Assembly: GCF_000337095.1 (NCBI RefSeq)
Contig: NZ_AOIV01000024.1
Location: forward strand, 51,085-115,084
Length of the DNA stretch: 64,000 nt
From: Halogeometricum pallidum JCM 14848
GTDB taxonomy: Archaea > Halobacteriota > Halobacteria > Halobacteriales > Haloferacaceae
Direction of reading: 5' to 3'
Part shown: positions 9,302 through 17,745 of the stretch, one piece after another
Layout: every line of letters starts with the position of its first letter
How positions within the stretch are numbered: the stretch's first letter is position 1
The notes under the pieces: generated by a model
Seen by the model: only the letters and a program-made list of their open reading frames with translations
What the model was told of the DNA's origin: nothing
Database searches by the model: none
Position numbers and translations under genes: made by a program

Positions 9302-10639
9302 TCAGAGCACTTCTTTGTACGCCTCCAGCGTCTCCTCGATGTCCTCGTCGGTGTGCGCGTAGGAGACGAACTGCGACTCGAACTGATTCGCGGTGAGGAA
9401 TATTCCTCGCTCCTTCATCTCCTGCCAGAAGATGCGTTCCCATCGCTCCGTCTCGGCGTCGGCGATGTCGGAGGCGTCCTTCGGGCAGTGCTCGTAGCGC
9501 GGGCAGTCGGGACGCTGCTCGCACCCGGCCTCGCAGGCGCCGTCGAGGTCCGGCGGCCCCCCGCGCGTGAATATCGTCTTGAACATCGAGTCCGTTCCGA
9601 CGACGGTGTAGGAGGGCGCTTGGTCCTCGACGATGTCCGTGATTCCGCGCCGGAGTTTCTCTCCGAGGCGGTTCACGTGCTCGTACACGTCGTTCTCGGC
9701 GGCGAACTTCAGATACTCGTAGCCCGCGGCCATCGTCACCGGATGCCCCGAGAACGTCCCCGACTGGAAGACGGGCCCGGACGGCGAGAACTGCTCGAGT
9801 ATCTCGGATTTCCCGCCGACGGCGCCGACGGGGAAGCCCCCGCCGATTATCTTCCCGAACGTCGTCACGTCCGGCGTGACGCCGAACTTTCCCTGCGCGC
9901 ACTGGAGGCCGCCGACGCGGAACCCGGTGATGACTTCGTCGAATACCAACAGCGAGCCGTGCTCTTCGGTGACGTCGCGCAGGTGTTCGAGATAGCCGTC
10001 GACGGGCAGGACGATGCCGTTGTTGCCGAGGATGGGTTCGGTGAGGACGGCGGCGATGTCCTCGCCGTGCGCCTCGAACACCTGGTTTATCGTCTCGAAG
10101 TCGTTGAACGGCACCGGAATCGTCTGTTCGGCGAACGACTCGGGGATGCCGCTGGTGCTGGGGTGCACGTCGCCGGGTTCCCCCTCGACGAGCGTCGACT
10201 CCTGCGCGCCGTGGTAGCCGCCCTGCATGACGACGATCTTGTCGCGGCCGGTGTAGCCGCGGGCGAGGCGGACGGCCGAGACGGTGGCCTCGGTGCCGGA
10301 GTTGACGAAGCGTATCATCTCCACGGAGGGGACGTGCCGCGCGACGAACTCCGCGTGCTCGACTTCCACCTCCGTGGGCGCGCCGTACATCGGCCCCTCG
10401 GAGGCGTGCGACTGGACGGCCGAGCGGACGGGGTCCGGCATGTCGTGGCCGTACAGCAGGGGGCCGTACCCCATCGCGTAGTCGAGATAGCGGTTGCCGT
10501 CGGCGTCGACGACGTGCGCGCCGTCGCCGCGTTCGACGAAGAAGGGGTATGGTCGCGTCGCCCGCACCGAGGAGTTTACGCCGCCCGGAATGACCGACAG
10601 CGCCCGGTCGTACAGCGAACGGGACTCGTCGTGGTTCAT
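9302..10639 (-). CDS. hemL: Glutamate-1-semialdehyde 2,1-aminomutase
   Basis: 445 residues from the ATG at 10637-10639. A fold-type I PLP enzyme converting glutamate-1-semialdehyde to 5-aminolevulinate. Family landmarks are [10 protein letters not shown] near residue 18, [15 protein letters not shown] at 113-127, [11 protein letters not shown] at 231-241 and the PLP Lys263 in [13 protein letters not shown] distinctive insert at about residues 365-400 carries four Cys (369, 373, 379, 385) in a pattern unlike bacterial HemL. It is 10-20 residues longer than the usual 426. Monocistronic; divergent from the PhoD-like gene. Confidence 0.95.
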   Translation of the reverse strand: MNHDESRSLYDRALSVIPGGVNSSVRATRPYPFFVERGDGAHVVDADGNRYLDYAMGYGPLLYGHDMPDPVRSAVQSHASEGPMYGAPTEVEVEHAEFVARHVPSVEMIRFVNSGTEATVSAVRLARGYTGRDKIVVMQGGYHGAQESTLVEGEPGDVHPSTSGIPESFAEQTIPVPFNDFETINQVFEAHGEDIAAVLTEPILGNNGIVLPVDGYLEHLRDVTEEHGSLLVFDEVITGFRVGGLQCAQGKFGVTPDVTTFGKIIGGGFPVGAVGGKSEILEQFSPSGPVFQSGTFSGHPVTMAAGYEYLKFAAENDVYEHVNRLGEKLRRGITDIVEDQAPSYTVVGTDSMFKTIFTRGGPPDLDGACEAGCEQRPDCPRYEHCPKDASDIADAETERWERIFWQEMKERGIFLTANQFESQFVSYAHTDEDIEETLEAYKEVL

Positions 10640-10742
10640 GCGCGGGCGTTGGGTCGGTACCAAAAAGAACTACTGGGTTCGGCAGTCGACGGCGGACGCG
10701 GAGCGCAGCCTTCGTTCCCGAACCGACGCCACCCACCTCCCG

Positions 10743-10756
10743 GTTCGGTACCGAAC
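10743..10756. promoter_or_regulatory. Perfect 14-bp palindrome between hemL and phoD-like gene
   Basis: GTTCGGTACCGAAC is a perfect inverted repeat without a spacer, located 104 bases before the hemL start (minus strand) and 93 bases before the PhoD-like ATG (plus strand). Its place in a divergent promoter region, upstream of the TATA element at 10801, is what would be expected of a regulator's operator. The regulator is unknown. Confidence 0.4.
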
Positions 10757-10800
10757 TGTCGGGTCAATACCGCTCTATCGCCGTCAGATCTGTCAGTATC

Positions 10801-10810
10801 AATATTATAA
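10801..10810 (+). promoter_or_regulatory. TATA element of the PhoD-like gene
   Basis: AATATTATAA stands out in GC-rich sequence and ends 38 bases before the ATG. With the usual ~25-base spacing this places the transcript start near 10830, giving a short leader. No Shine-Dalgarno sequence precedes the ATG. Confidence 0.55.
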
Positions 10811-10848
10811 ACGGCTACTACGTCGTCGGGTGCGTTTTCGAACGCCTC

Positions 10849-12651
10849 ATGGCAGACAATCAGGCGGACGAGACCGTGACGAGTCGACGAAACGTGCTGC
10901 GGTCGGTGGGGGCCGCGACGGTGGGCGGCGTCTCGGCGTCCCTCCTCGACGCCGACATCGTGCGAGGGGCGGAGACGGAGACGGTGCAGGAGGGAAGCGC
11001 CGACTGGTCGACCGACCCGGACGAGGGGGCCTTCCCCCTCGCGGTGGCCAGCGGCGGTCCGACGCAGTCGGGGGCCATCCTCTGGACGAAGCTCTCGGCC
11101 GACGCCCGCGCCGACTCCGAGGACGTGTACGTCCGCGTCGGCACGGACGAACCGTTCTCCGAGACGGTGTACGAGGGCCGCGTCGCCGCCGAGTCGGTGA
11201 CGGCGGACCACGACCACGTCGTCAAGGTGGACCTCGACGGCGAACTCCCCGGCGACAGCCACCTGTACTATCAGTTCCACCACGCGGGCGCGAACAGTCA
11301 AATCGGTCGCTGCCGGACGCTCCCCGCGCCCGACGCCAGCCCCGAACGCGTCCGGTTGGCCGTCGTCACCTGCCAGTCCTATCAGAGCGGCTACTACCCC
11401 GCCTACCACCACATCGCCGAGGAGGAGGTGGACTACCTCGTCCACCTCGGCGACCAGATATACGAGTACGCCGGCGACTCCGAACTGGAGGGTCGCTCCG
11501 TCGAACTCCCCAGCGGACGCGACGTGGTGTGGGGCCTCGACGACTACCGCCACCTCTGGGACACCTACCGCGGCGACGAGTTCTTCCAGGAGGCGTTGGG
11601 TCGTCACACGATGATTCCGACGTGGGACGACCACGAGATAATCAACAACCGCTACTGGGACTACGAGAACGACAACCCCTGGACCGCGGACCACCCGAAG
11701 GCGGACGACCCCGAGTTCCTCACGCGATTGTTCGCCGAGGGGATTCAGGCGTGGTGGGAGTACAATCCCGCGCGCGTCGAGTACAATCCGGACGCCGAGT
11801 CGCTTCTGGACCAGTTCCACCTCTGGCACAGCGTGCGGTTCGGTGACCTGCTCGAACTCCCCGTCACCGACGAGCGACTGTTCAGTTCGCTCCCGCCGGG
11901 CGGCGACGCCGCCGGCCAGCGTCAGTGGGGCGTCCCTCCGAACGCGCCCGAGGCGGACGACGCCGACCGGACGCGACTCGGCTTCGAGCAGCGAAAGTGG
12001 CTGCTCGACACGCTCGAATCGACGGACGCGACGTGGAAGGCGTGGACGAACGAAGTCGCGCTGTCTCCGCTGTGGCTCGCGTTCGGCGACGACGACCAGT
12101 TCGGCCGCAACTACGACGCGTGGGACGGCTACCAGCACGAACGGAAGGAGATCCTCGGGCGACTGAACCACTTCGGCGTCGACAACTTCGTCGCGTTCAC
12201 GGGCGACATGCACACCTCCCTCGTCTCGACGCTGCTGAACGACTGGGAGTCCGTCGAGAACCGCACGGCCGTCGTCTCCGACGAGGAGAAAGTCGGCGTC
12301 GAACTGATGACGCCCGCCATCTCCAGTAACTCCGGCACCTCCGACTTCTGGAAGGCGGGCGAACGCATCGCCGAGGAGTCCGAGTCCGATTCGCTCACGA
12401 ACGAGCGGATGACCGAAGTCGTTCTCGAGGAGAACCCCCACGTGGAGTTCTTCGACGCGAAGTACAACGGTTACTCCGTCGCGGAGTTCACGTCCGAGCA
12501 CTGCACGTGGACGACGTACGCCGTCGACGACTTGGTGGACGACGCCGACGCCGCCCGCGGGGTCCTCCGGAAGTACCGCGTCCCCGAGGGGTCGGTCGAA
12601 CTGGAGGAACTGGAGGCGACCGACTCGCCCGAGGGGTTCGAGGAGAACTGA
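10849..12651 (+). CDS. PhoD-like alkaline phosphatase, Tat-exported
   Basis: 600 residues. A twin-arginine signal (SRRNVL at residues 12-17, then a weakly hydrophobic Ala/Gly/Val stretch) predicts folded export. The N-terminal beta domain spans about residues 45-150, followed by the metallophosphatase core with HLGDQIYEY, WDDHEI-INN and FTGDMHTS motifs, whose Asp, His and Asn residues bind metals in PhoD enzymes. It would release phosphate from phosphodi- or monoesters outside the cell. Acidic surface composition suits extracellular high salt. Related haloarchaeal proteins are usually induced by phosphate starvation; no Pho box was identified by eye. Confidence 0.92.
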   Translation: MADNQADETVTSRRNVLRSVGAATVGGVSASLLDADIVRGAETETVQEGSADWSTDPDEGAFPLAVASGGPTQSGAILWTKLSADARADSEDVYVRVGTDEPFSETVYEGRVAAESVTADHDHVVKVDLDGELPGDSHLYYQFHHAGANSQIGRCRTLPAPDASPERVRLAVVTCQSYQSGYYPAYHHIAEEEVDYLVHLGDQIYEYAGDSELEGRSVELPSGRDVVWGLDDYRHLWDTYRGDEFFQEALGRHTMIPTWDDHEIINNRYWDYENDNPWTADHPKADDPEFLTRLFAEGIQAWWEYNPARVEYNPDAESLLDQFHLWHSVRFGDLLELPVTDERLFSSLPPGGDAAGQRQWGVPPNAPEADDADRTRLGFEQRKWLLDTLESTDATWKAWTNEVALSPLWLAFGDDDQFGRNYDAWDGYQHERKEILGRLNHFGVDNFVAFTGDMHTSLVSTLLNDWESVENRTAVVSDEEKVGVELMTPAISSNSGTSDFWKAGERIAEESESDSLTNERMTEVVLEENPHVEFFDAKYNGYSVAEFTSEHCTWTTYAVDDLVDDADAARGVLRKYRVPEGSVELEELEATDSPEGFEEN

Positions 12652-12749
12652 TCGACCCGCTCCGCTCGAATTCCCGCGTTCTCCCTTTTCCCCGCGTCGC
12701 TCGACGCTTCTCGCGTTCGAGAACCGCCCAGTTCGTCACGCCGCGACCG

Positions 12750-13451
12750 CTACTCAAGCCACCGGACGACCGACGGCGTCTCCTCCTCCTCGTCGGGGTC
12801 GGGCGCGTAGCGGTCGGCGACGAGCAGTCCGACGGCGTCGTTCAGCGCGTGGATGGCGATGAGCGCCGGCAGCGACCGGAACCAGAGGTACAAGAGGGTC
12901 GTGACCAGCGCCGGTTGCGCGATGCGGAGGACGGCCTGTCGGTCCCACGTGTCGCCGAGGTGACCGAGCGTGAACGCAAAGAAGGCGACGACGCCCGCGA
13001 ACGGGACGCTCCCGGTCAGGGCGGCGAGTCGTTCGACGGCGTAGCCGTGGTACGGAATCTCCTCGGTGACGCCCGCCGTCGCCGCGACGAACAGGCGTTC
13101 GGGCACCGACAGCGCCGCGAACGAGCCGATTCCCTCGGCGAGGCTCTCGCCGCCGTCCCCGACGCGGGCCCACAGGGGCGCGAGGAGGAGGTTCGTCCCG
13201 AGCATCGCCGCGAGGCCGACGCCGACCCGCCAGACGAGAAGCGCCGTCGACTCGACGCGCCACCCGATGGACGCCGGCGTCGCGCCCTCGGCGGCGACGA
13301 CGAGGAGGATTATCGCGGGGACGACCCACTTCCAGGCGTGGTCCGAGAGGGTGCCACCGGCCCACCCGAACCGGTCGCGTAGCCGGTGCAGCGACTCGAA
13401 GCCGACGAGGGCGACGACGAGTCCGAACGCTGTGACCGGCGTGAGTTCCAC
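12750..13451 (-). CDS. CPBP-family intramembrane metalloprotease
   Basis: 233 residues with about seven hydrophobic segments and a GTG start (13449-13451). The CPBP (CAAX protease/bacteriocin-processing, Abi) motifs are present: Glu130-Glu131, His164 in TLGHLGD, and His201/Asn204 in HALND. The Arg of the canonical EExxxR motif is replaced by His135 (EEIPYH). The family cleaves or protects membrane-associated peptides; the target here is unknown. It converges on the PhoD-like gene and precedes glnK1 on the same strand by 109 bases. Confidence 0.85.
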   Translation of the reverse strand: MELTPVTAFGLVVALVGFESLHRLRDRFGWAGGTLSDHAWKWVVPAIILLVVAAEGATPASIGWRVESTALLVWRVGVGLAAMLGTNLLLAPLWARVGDGGESLAEGIGSFAALSVPERLFVAATAGVTEEIPYHGYAVERLAALTGSVPFAGVVAFFAFTLGHLGDTWDRQAVLRIAQPALVTTLLYLWFRSLPALIAIHALNDAVGLLVADRYAPDPDEEEETPSVVRWLE

Positions 13452-13560
13452 GTTCTCCGTCGGGGTGTCGGACCGCTTGGCTCTTTTCGTCTCCGGTGGG
13501 ACGCGCGGCGCGTCGCCGGCTTCAACGCCGGTCGGTGCCGGTCGGCGGCGGAGCGCGCGC

Positions 13561-13929
13561 CTAGACGGCGTCGCGGCCGGTCTTTCCGGTCCGAATCTGC
13601 AGGGCGCTGTCGACGGACGTCACGAACACCTTGCCGTCGCCGGGTTCGCCGGTGTGCGCCCCGTCGGCTATCGCTTCGACGACGTCTTCGGCCGGAATAT
13701 CGGAGACGACGCACTCTATTTTCACCTTCTGGTGGAGGTCGACCGTGTACTCCTCGCCGCGCCACTGTCCCTTCTTCGCCGGCTGAGAGCCGCGACCGGA
13801 GACGTTCGTCACCGTCAGCGACGGCGCGCCGGCCTCCGCCAGCGAGCGTTTCACGTCCGAAAGCTTGTCCGGTCGGACGATAGCTATCACCATCTTGATT
13901 CCTCCATCGTTCGGCAGTTCTTCGCTCAT
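13561..13929 (-). CDS. glnK: P-II nitrogen regulatory protein, copy 1
   Basis: 122 residues. [11 protein letters not shown] begins the PII fold; the T-loop contains [11 protein letters not shown] with Tyr61 at the position uridylylated in bacteria, and the C-terminal GDGKVFV segment forms the nucleotide site. PII trimers bind ATP/ADP and 2-oxoglutarate and plug the cognate ammonium channel when nitrogen is plentiful. It follows amtB1 by 3 bases, the universal arrangement of such pairs. It differs from copy 2 mainly at the N-terminus and in the last 20 residues. Confidence 0.95.
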   Translation of the reverse strand: MSEELPNDGGIKMVIAIVRPDKLSDVKRSLAEAGAPSLTVTNVSGRGSQPAKKGQWRGEEYTVDLHQKVKIECVVSDIPAEDVVEAIADGAHTGEPGDGKVFVTSVDSALQIRTGKTGRDAV

Positions 13930-13932
13930 GAT

Positions 13933-15366
13933 TCAGTTCTCTCCATCTTCCGTGGTAGTCTTTTCCACGCCACTGACCCGCCCGCCGTCGGCCGTTCGGT
14001 CCGACGGGGGACGCGACCCGCGAGTTCGTTTTCCGCCGTCAATCCGGACGCCGCCGTCCACGCGGACGGCCTCGTCCCGGCCGCCGAACTCGGGGTAGGT
14101 GTCGACGCCGTGCTCGGAGGAGTCGAGCCCTTCGAGTTCGTGTTCGCGGCTGACGCGCGCCTCGCCCGCGGCGCGGAACGCGCCGAAGACGGCGGCGGTG
14201 GCCGCAAGCGTCCAGGCGGCGATGACGACGACGCCGACGACCTGCGGGACGAGCAGTTCGACGAACGAGGCGTTCCCGGCCCAGAGGTCGACGGCGAAGA
14301 CGGGGTACAACAGCGCCCCGAGGACGCCCGCGGAGCCGTGGACGGGGAAGACGGCGCAGACGTCGTCTATCTTCAGGCGCTTCTCGATGAACCCGAAGAC
14401 GACGGGCAGTTGCGCGCCGGCGAGGAGGCCGACGACGATGGCGCCCGGCCAGACGATGGCGTCCGCGACGGACGTGATGCCGACCAGACCGGCGAGGACG
14501 CCGTTGGCGACGTACAGCGTGTCGACCTTCCCCGTCTTCACCAGCGAGAGGCCGCCCGCCCCCATGGCGCCCGCGGCCATGCCGAGGGTAGTGACGAGGG
14601 CGACGCGGCCGACGTAGGCGAACGACGCCAGCGTGACGCCGTCGGCCTCGGAGTACGCCAGGGGTGAGGCGGCGGTGCCGACGTTGAAGCCGTACCAACC
14701 GAACGCGAGGATGAGCGTCCCGAGGACGGCGAACGCCATCGAGTGACCGGGGATGACGTTGACGGAGCCGTCGTCGTTGTATCGGTCCATCCGCGGCCCG
14801 ATTATCCACGCGGCCGTGAGACCGGCGATGCCGCCCATCGCGTGGACGATGACGCCGCCGGCGAAGTCGTGGAAGCCGAGGGTCGACAGGAAGCCGCCGG
14901 CCCACGTGAAGCCGACGACGACGGGGTAGATGACCCCCGCCAAGAGGACGGTGTACGTGATGTACGCGCGGAGTTTCGCGCGGCCGGCGACGGCGCCGGA
15001 GACGATGGTCGCGGCGGTCATGGCGAACACGGCTCCGAAGAGCCAGTTCACCCACGTGCCCGCCGCGCCCTCGGCGGGCATATAGAGGTCGGTGAACGCG
15101 CCGAGCACGTCGGCGCCGCCGCCCCCGGTGAAGCCGCCGACGATAGTCGAGACGGCGGCCCCGAGCAGGAAGTAGACCGTGACTCCGACGGACCACGTCA
15201 GGAGGTTCTTCGTCAACTGATTGGCGACGTTCTTCGAGCGGACCTGCCCCGCCTCCAGCATGGCGAAGCCGGCGTGCATGAAGAAGATGAGGAAGGTGAC
15301 GGTGAGGACCCACACCATGTTCACCCCTTCGACGACGGTCGCGAGGTCGGACTGCAAGGGTGTCAC
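13933..15366 (-). CDS. amtB: Ammonium transporter, copy 1
   Basis: 477 residues from the GTG at 15364-15366, which has a strong Shine-Dalgarno GGAGGT (15375-15380, minus strand) 8 bases upstream. It has eleven hydrophobic segments, beginning after about 12 polar residues with no signal peptide obvious. The channel twin-His signatures are visible in FAGGVIVHAMGG and VFPVHGSAG. An acidic cytosolic tail of about 75 residues follows the last helix and could contact GlnK. It carries ammonia/ammonium across the membrane. Cotranscribed with glnK1. Confidence 0.95.
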   Translation of the reverse strand: MTPLQSDLATVVEGVNMVWVLTVTFLIFFMHAGFAMLEAGQVRSKNVANQLTKNLLTWSVGVTVYFLLGAAVSTIVGGFTGGGGADVLGAFTDLYMPAEGAAGTWVNWLFGAVFAMTAATIVSGAVAGRAKLRAYITYTVLLAGVIYPVVVGFTWAGGFLSTLGFHDFAGGVIVHAMGGIAGLTAAWIIGPRMDRYNDDGSVNVIPGHSMAFAVLGTLILAFGWYGFNVGTAASPLAYSEADGVTLASFAYVGRVALVTTLGMAAGAMGAGGLSLVKTGKVDTLYVANGVLAGLVGITSVADAIVWPGAIVVGLLAGAQLPVVFGFIEKRLKIDDVCAVFPVHGSAGVLGALLYPVFAVDLWAGNASFVELLVPQVVGVVVIAAWTLAATAAVFGAFRAAGEARVSREHELEGLDSSEHGVDTYPEFGGRDEAVRVDGGVRIDGGKRTRGSRPPSDRTADGGRVSGVEKTTTEDGEN

Positions 15367-15405
15367 GTGGCGATACCTCCGTTCGGCGGTGCTCCGGTTA
15401 GGTTT

Positions 15406-15417
15406 GGACGTTCGTTC
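15406..15417 (+). promoter_or_regulatory. Candidate nitrogen-regulator box, amtB1 leader
   Basis: GGACGTTCGTTC lies between the predicted transcript start of amtB1 (about 15458, minus strand) and its GTG start. Close relatives occur at 15528-15539 and, inverted, at 17654-17665, each in an amtB upstream region. The function is inferred only from repetition and location. Confidence 0.35.
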
Positions 15418-15480
15418 ATCAGTAGTCGGATTCGCGTTGGTTCGTGACGCGAAGCGTGGAAAATTCTATCCGGTCGAACA

Positions 15481-15489
15481 CATATAAGG
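15481..15489 (-). promoter_or_regulatory. TATA element of amtB1
   Basis: On the minus strand the sequence reads CCTTATATG, the clearest TATA element upstream of amtB1. It predicts a start near 15458 and a leader of about 90 bases containing the Shine-Dalgarno sequence. Confidence 0.5.
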
Positions 15490-15527
15490 ATAATCGTTGA
15501 CAAATGTATGTTCTATGGGAGTATTAT

Positions 15528-15539
15528 GGACGTTCGTCC
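15528..15539 (+). promoter_or_regulatory. Candidate nitrogen-regulator box upstream of amtB1
   Basis: GGACGTTCGTCC is an inverted repeat (GGACG, 2-base spacer, CGTCC) about 40 bases upstream of the amtB1 TATA element, an activator-type position. It matches 11 of 12 bases of the copy at 15406-15417. Confidence 0.35.
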
Positions 15540-15690
15540 GCTCTACAATCGGATAATAGCTGTATAAGGTCGTATCGTACGCGGATTCTCGGCAACTGTT
15601 GCCAAATTATCCGACGTACGTTTTGTTAAATATATGATAGAAGAAAGAACGAGGAGACTGCAGGGGACCGCGGCGCACGGGGTTCGCGGC

Positions 15691-16050
15691 CTACACCGCG
15701 TCCAGTCCTTCCTTGCCGGTCCGGACCTGCACGGCGCTGTCGACGGGCAGGACGAACACCTTGCCGTCGCCGGGTTCGCCGGTGTGCGCCCCGTCGCGGA
15801 TGGCCTCGACGACGTCTTCGGCCGGAATATCGGAGACGACGCACTCCACCTTCACTTTCTGGTGGAGGTCGACCGTGTACTCCTCGCCGCGCCACTGTCC
15901 CTTCTTCGCCGGTTGGGAACCGCGGCCGGAGACGTTCGTCACCGTCAGCGACGGCGCGCCGACCTCCGCCAGACCGCGCTTGACGTCCGCGAGTTTGTCG
16001 GGTCGGATAACCGCCATCACCATCTTGATCTCGCCGTCGTTCGCGCTCAT
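15691..16050 (-). CDS. glnK: P-II nitrogen regulatory protein, copy 2
   Basis: 119 residues, nearly identical to copy 1 across the T-loop ([11 protein letters not shown], Tyr58) and B-loop, and different mainly in the first 8 residues and at [17 protein letters not shown]. The ATG overlaps the amtB2 stop (ATGA, 16047-16050). The near-identical T-loops suggest that the two PII proteins could form mixed trimers or act on either transporter; this is inference. Confidence 0.95.
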   Translation of the reverse strand: MSANDGEIKMVMAVIRPDKLADVKRGLAEVGAPSLTVTNVSGRGSQPAKKGQWRGEEYTVDLHQKVKVECVVSDIPAEDVVEAIRDGAHTGEPGDGKVFVLPVDSAVQVRTGKEGLDAV

Positions 16051-17429
16051 TGCTCCTCACCTCCTTCGGACGCGTCGGACGGAATCCACTCGCCGCCGTC
16101 CGTCCGCGCGGAGGACCCGCCGTCGGCCATCGGGTTCTCGCTCTCCGCGACGAACTCGGGGTACACCGAGACGCCGTGTTCGCCGAGGTCCAGCCCCTCA
16201 GCCTCTTCGCCCTCGGTGACGCGCAGTCCGACCGCCGCGTCGATGGCGTAGAGGACGACGCCGGACGCGACCGCGGTCCACGCCGCGATGACGACGACGC
16301 CGAGCACCTGCAGGACGAGTTGGTTCACCGCGAAGCCGCCGACGGCGAAGACGGGGATGAGCGCCGTGCCCACCGCGCCGGCGACGCCGTGCACGGCGAA
16401 GACGCCGCAGACGTCGTCGACCTTCAGCGTGTCGACGGTGTAGCGGAACGCGGGCAGGACGAGGAAGCCGCCGAGGCCGCCGAGGATGGCGCCGCCCCAC
16501 CACGTGACGTGGGGGACCGCGCCGGTGACCGCCACGAGCCCCGCCAAGAGGCCGTTCGCGGTCCAGAGCGGGTCGGGCTTGCCCTGGTAGTACGAGGACA
16601 TCACCATCGCCATCGCGCCGCCGGCGCTCATGCCGAGGGTGGTGACGAGGGCGACGCGGCCGAGCGCCTCGCCCATGAACGTCAGGCCGCCGTCGTCGCC
16701 GACGGCGAGGATGGTCGCCTGCGTGCCGACGTTGAAGCCGTACCAGCCGAACGCGAGGATGAACGTCCCGAGGACGGCGAGCAGCATCGAGTGACCCGGG
16801 ATGGGTCGGCTCTCACCGCTGCTGTCGTAGCGACCCTTCCGCGCCCCAACCAACTTGGCGGCGACGAGGCCGGCCACCCCACCGCACATGTGGACGACCG
16901 TCGCGCCCGCGAAGTCGAGGTAGCCGGCCCCGAACGCGCTTCCGAGGAAGCCGCCCGACGAGAGGAGTCCGCCGCTCCACGTGAAGCCGACGACGACGGG
17001 GTAGATGACCGCCGTCATCACGACGGTGAACAGCACGTACGCGCGGAACTCCATGCGCTCCGCCACGGCGCCGGAGACGATGGTCGCGGCGGTCATGGCG
17101 AAGACGGCTCCAAAGAGCCACCCGATCCAGTCGCCGGGGTTGTTGATGTACGCGAACGCGCTCGCGACGTCGAACGTCCCCGAGGAGGTCAGGCCGCCGA
17201 CTATCGTCGCCACGCCCGCGCCGACGACGAAGTACGTGAGCGTCCCGAGTATCCAGTCGTTCATGTTCTTCATCAGGACGTTCCCCACGTTCTTCGCCCG
17301 GACCTGCCCCGCCTCGAGGAGGGCGAAGCCCGGCTGCATGAAGAAGATGAGGAACGTCACGACCAGCACCCAGACGGTGTTGACCCCCGAGGCGATGGCC
17401 GAGGCGTCGGCTTGGAGGAGGAAACTCAT
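16047..17429 (-). CDS. amtB: Ammonium transporter, copy 2
   Basis: 460 residues from the ATG at 17427-17429, preceded on the minus strand by GGAGGCGG; an 8-codon-longer reading lacks this signal. Eleven hydrophobic segments, the pore His motifs in [10 protein letters not shown] and [10 protein letters not shown], and an acidic tail of about 60 residues ending in SEGGEEQ. Compared with copy 1 it has extra residues in the loop before the first pore His. It is coupled to glnK2 by a 4-base overlap. The pair forms the second of two tandem amtB-glnK modules. Confidence 0.95.
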   Translation of the reverse strand: MSFLLQADASAIASGVNTVWVLVVTFLIFFMQPGFALLEAGQVRAKNVGNVLMKNMNDWILGTLTYFVVGAGVATIVGGLTSSGTFDVASAFAYINNPGDWIGWLFGAVFAMTAATIVSGAVAERMEFRAYVLFTVVMTAVIYPVVVGFTWSGGLLSSGGFLGSAFGAGYLDFAGATVVHMCGGVAGLVAAKLVGARKGRYDSSGESRPIPGHSMLLAVLGTFILAFGWYGFNVGTQATILAVGDDGGLTFMGEALGRVALVTTLGMSAGGAMAMVMSSYYQGKPDPLWTANGLLAGLVAVTGAVPHVTWWGGAILGGLGGFLVLPAFRYTVDTLKVDDVCGVFAVHGVAGAVGTALIPVFAVGGFAVNQLVLQVLGVVVIAAWTAVASGVVLYAIDAAVGLRVTEGEEAEGLDLGEHGVSVYPEFVAESENPMADGGSSARTDGGEWIPSDASEGGEEQ

Positions 17430-17513
17430 ACGTCCGCCTCCGACGATGGACAATCGTCAACTATTCCGACGTAAACTACTCCGTTCGTGTTCGAGTTCAC
17501 GCGAGAACGTCAG

Positions 17514-17525
17514 GATAATATAGTA
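17514..17525 (-). promoter_or_regulatory. TATA element of amtB2
   Basis: The minus strand reads TACTATATTATC, predicting a transcript start near 17490 and a leader of about 60 bases with the GGAGG ribosome-binding site. The neighbouring bases ATTATCCT also occur next to the amtB1 TATA element. Confidence 0.5.
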
Positions 17526-17653
17526 CATAAGTGTATGCCTCCTACGTGTCCATTTATTAGCCGTATCATTCGACGAACGGCGCTTTTACCGCACAATCTA
17601 ATGCATATAAGGCCGTTTATCTCCCGATTTGGCGACGAAAAAGCAAAATATCT

Positions 17654-17665
17654 GGACGAACGTTC
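17654..17665 (-). promoter_or_regulatory. Candidate nitrogen-regulator box upstream of amtB2
   Basis: The plus strand reads GGACGAACGTTC; the reverse complement GAACGTTCGTCC matches the motif found twice upstream of amtB1. It lies about 130 bases upstream of the amtB2 TATA element, farther than expected for a simple activator site. Confidence 0.3.
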
Positions 17666-17745
17666 ACGCAATACCTGCCGGAGCGCGCGGTTCGGTTCGC
17701 GCGCAGGCGGGTCGCGCGGGCCCGGAGGGGACGCGAAGGCCCGCC

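Larger units (their letters stand above)
15367..15690. other. Intergenic region with amtB1 promoter and end of the upstream amt operon
   Basis: 324 bases, much richer in A/T than the flanking genes, with no coding potential. It holds the amtB1 promoter, two copies of a GGACGTTCGTYC motif, and near 15630-15660 a pyrimidine-rich stretch (minus strand, TTCTTTCTTC) just past glnK2 that may end its transcript. Confidence 0.6.
17430..17745. other. Intergenic region upstream of amtB2
   Basis: 316 A/T-rich bases between hemB (3' end) and amtB2 (5' end). It holds the amtB2 promoter (17514-17525) and CGTTCGT/ACGAACG-type motifs at 17481, 17572 and 17654. No open reading frame with coding character is present. 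Confidence 0.6.

Noticed and set aside
10636..12501. 621-codon minus-strand frame opposite the PhoD-like gene
   Set aside because: Antisense shadow; the plus-strand product has a Tat signal and complete PhoD motifs.
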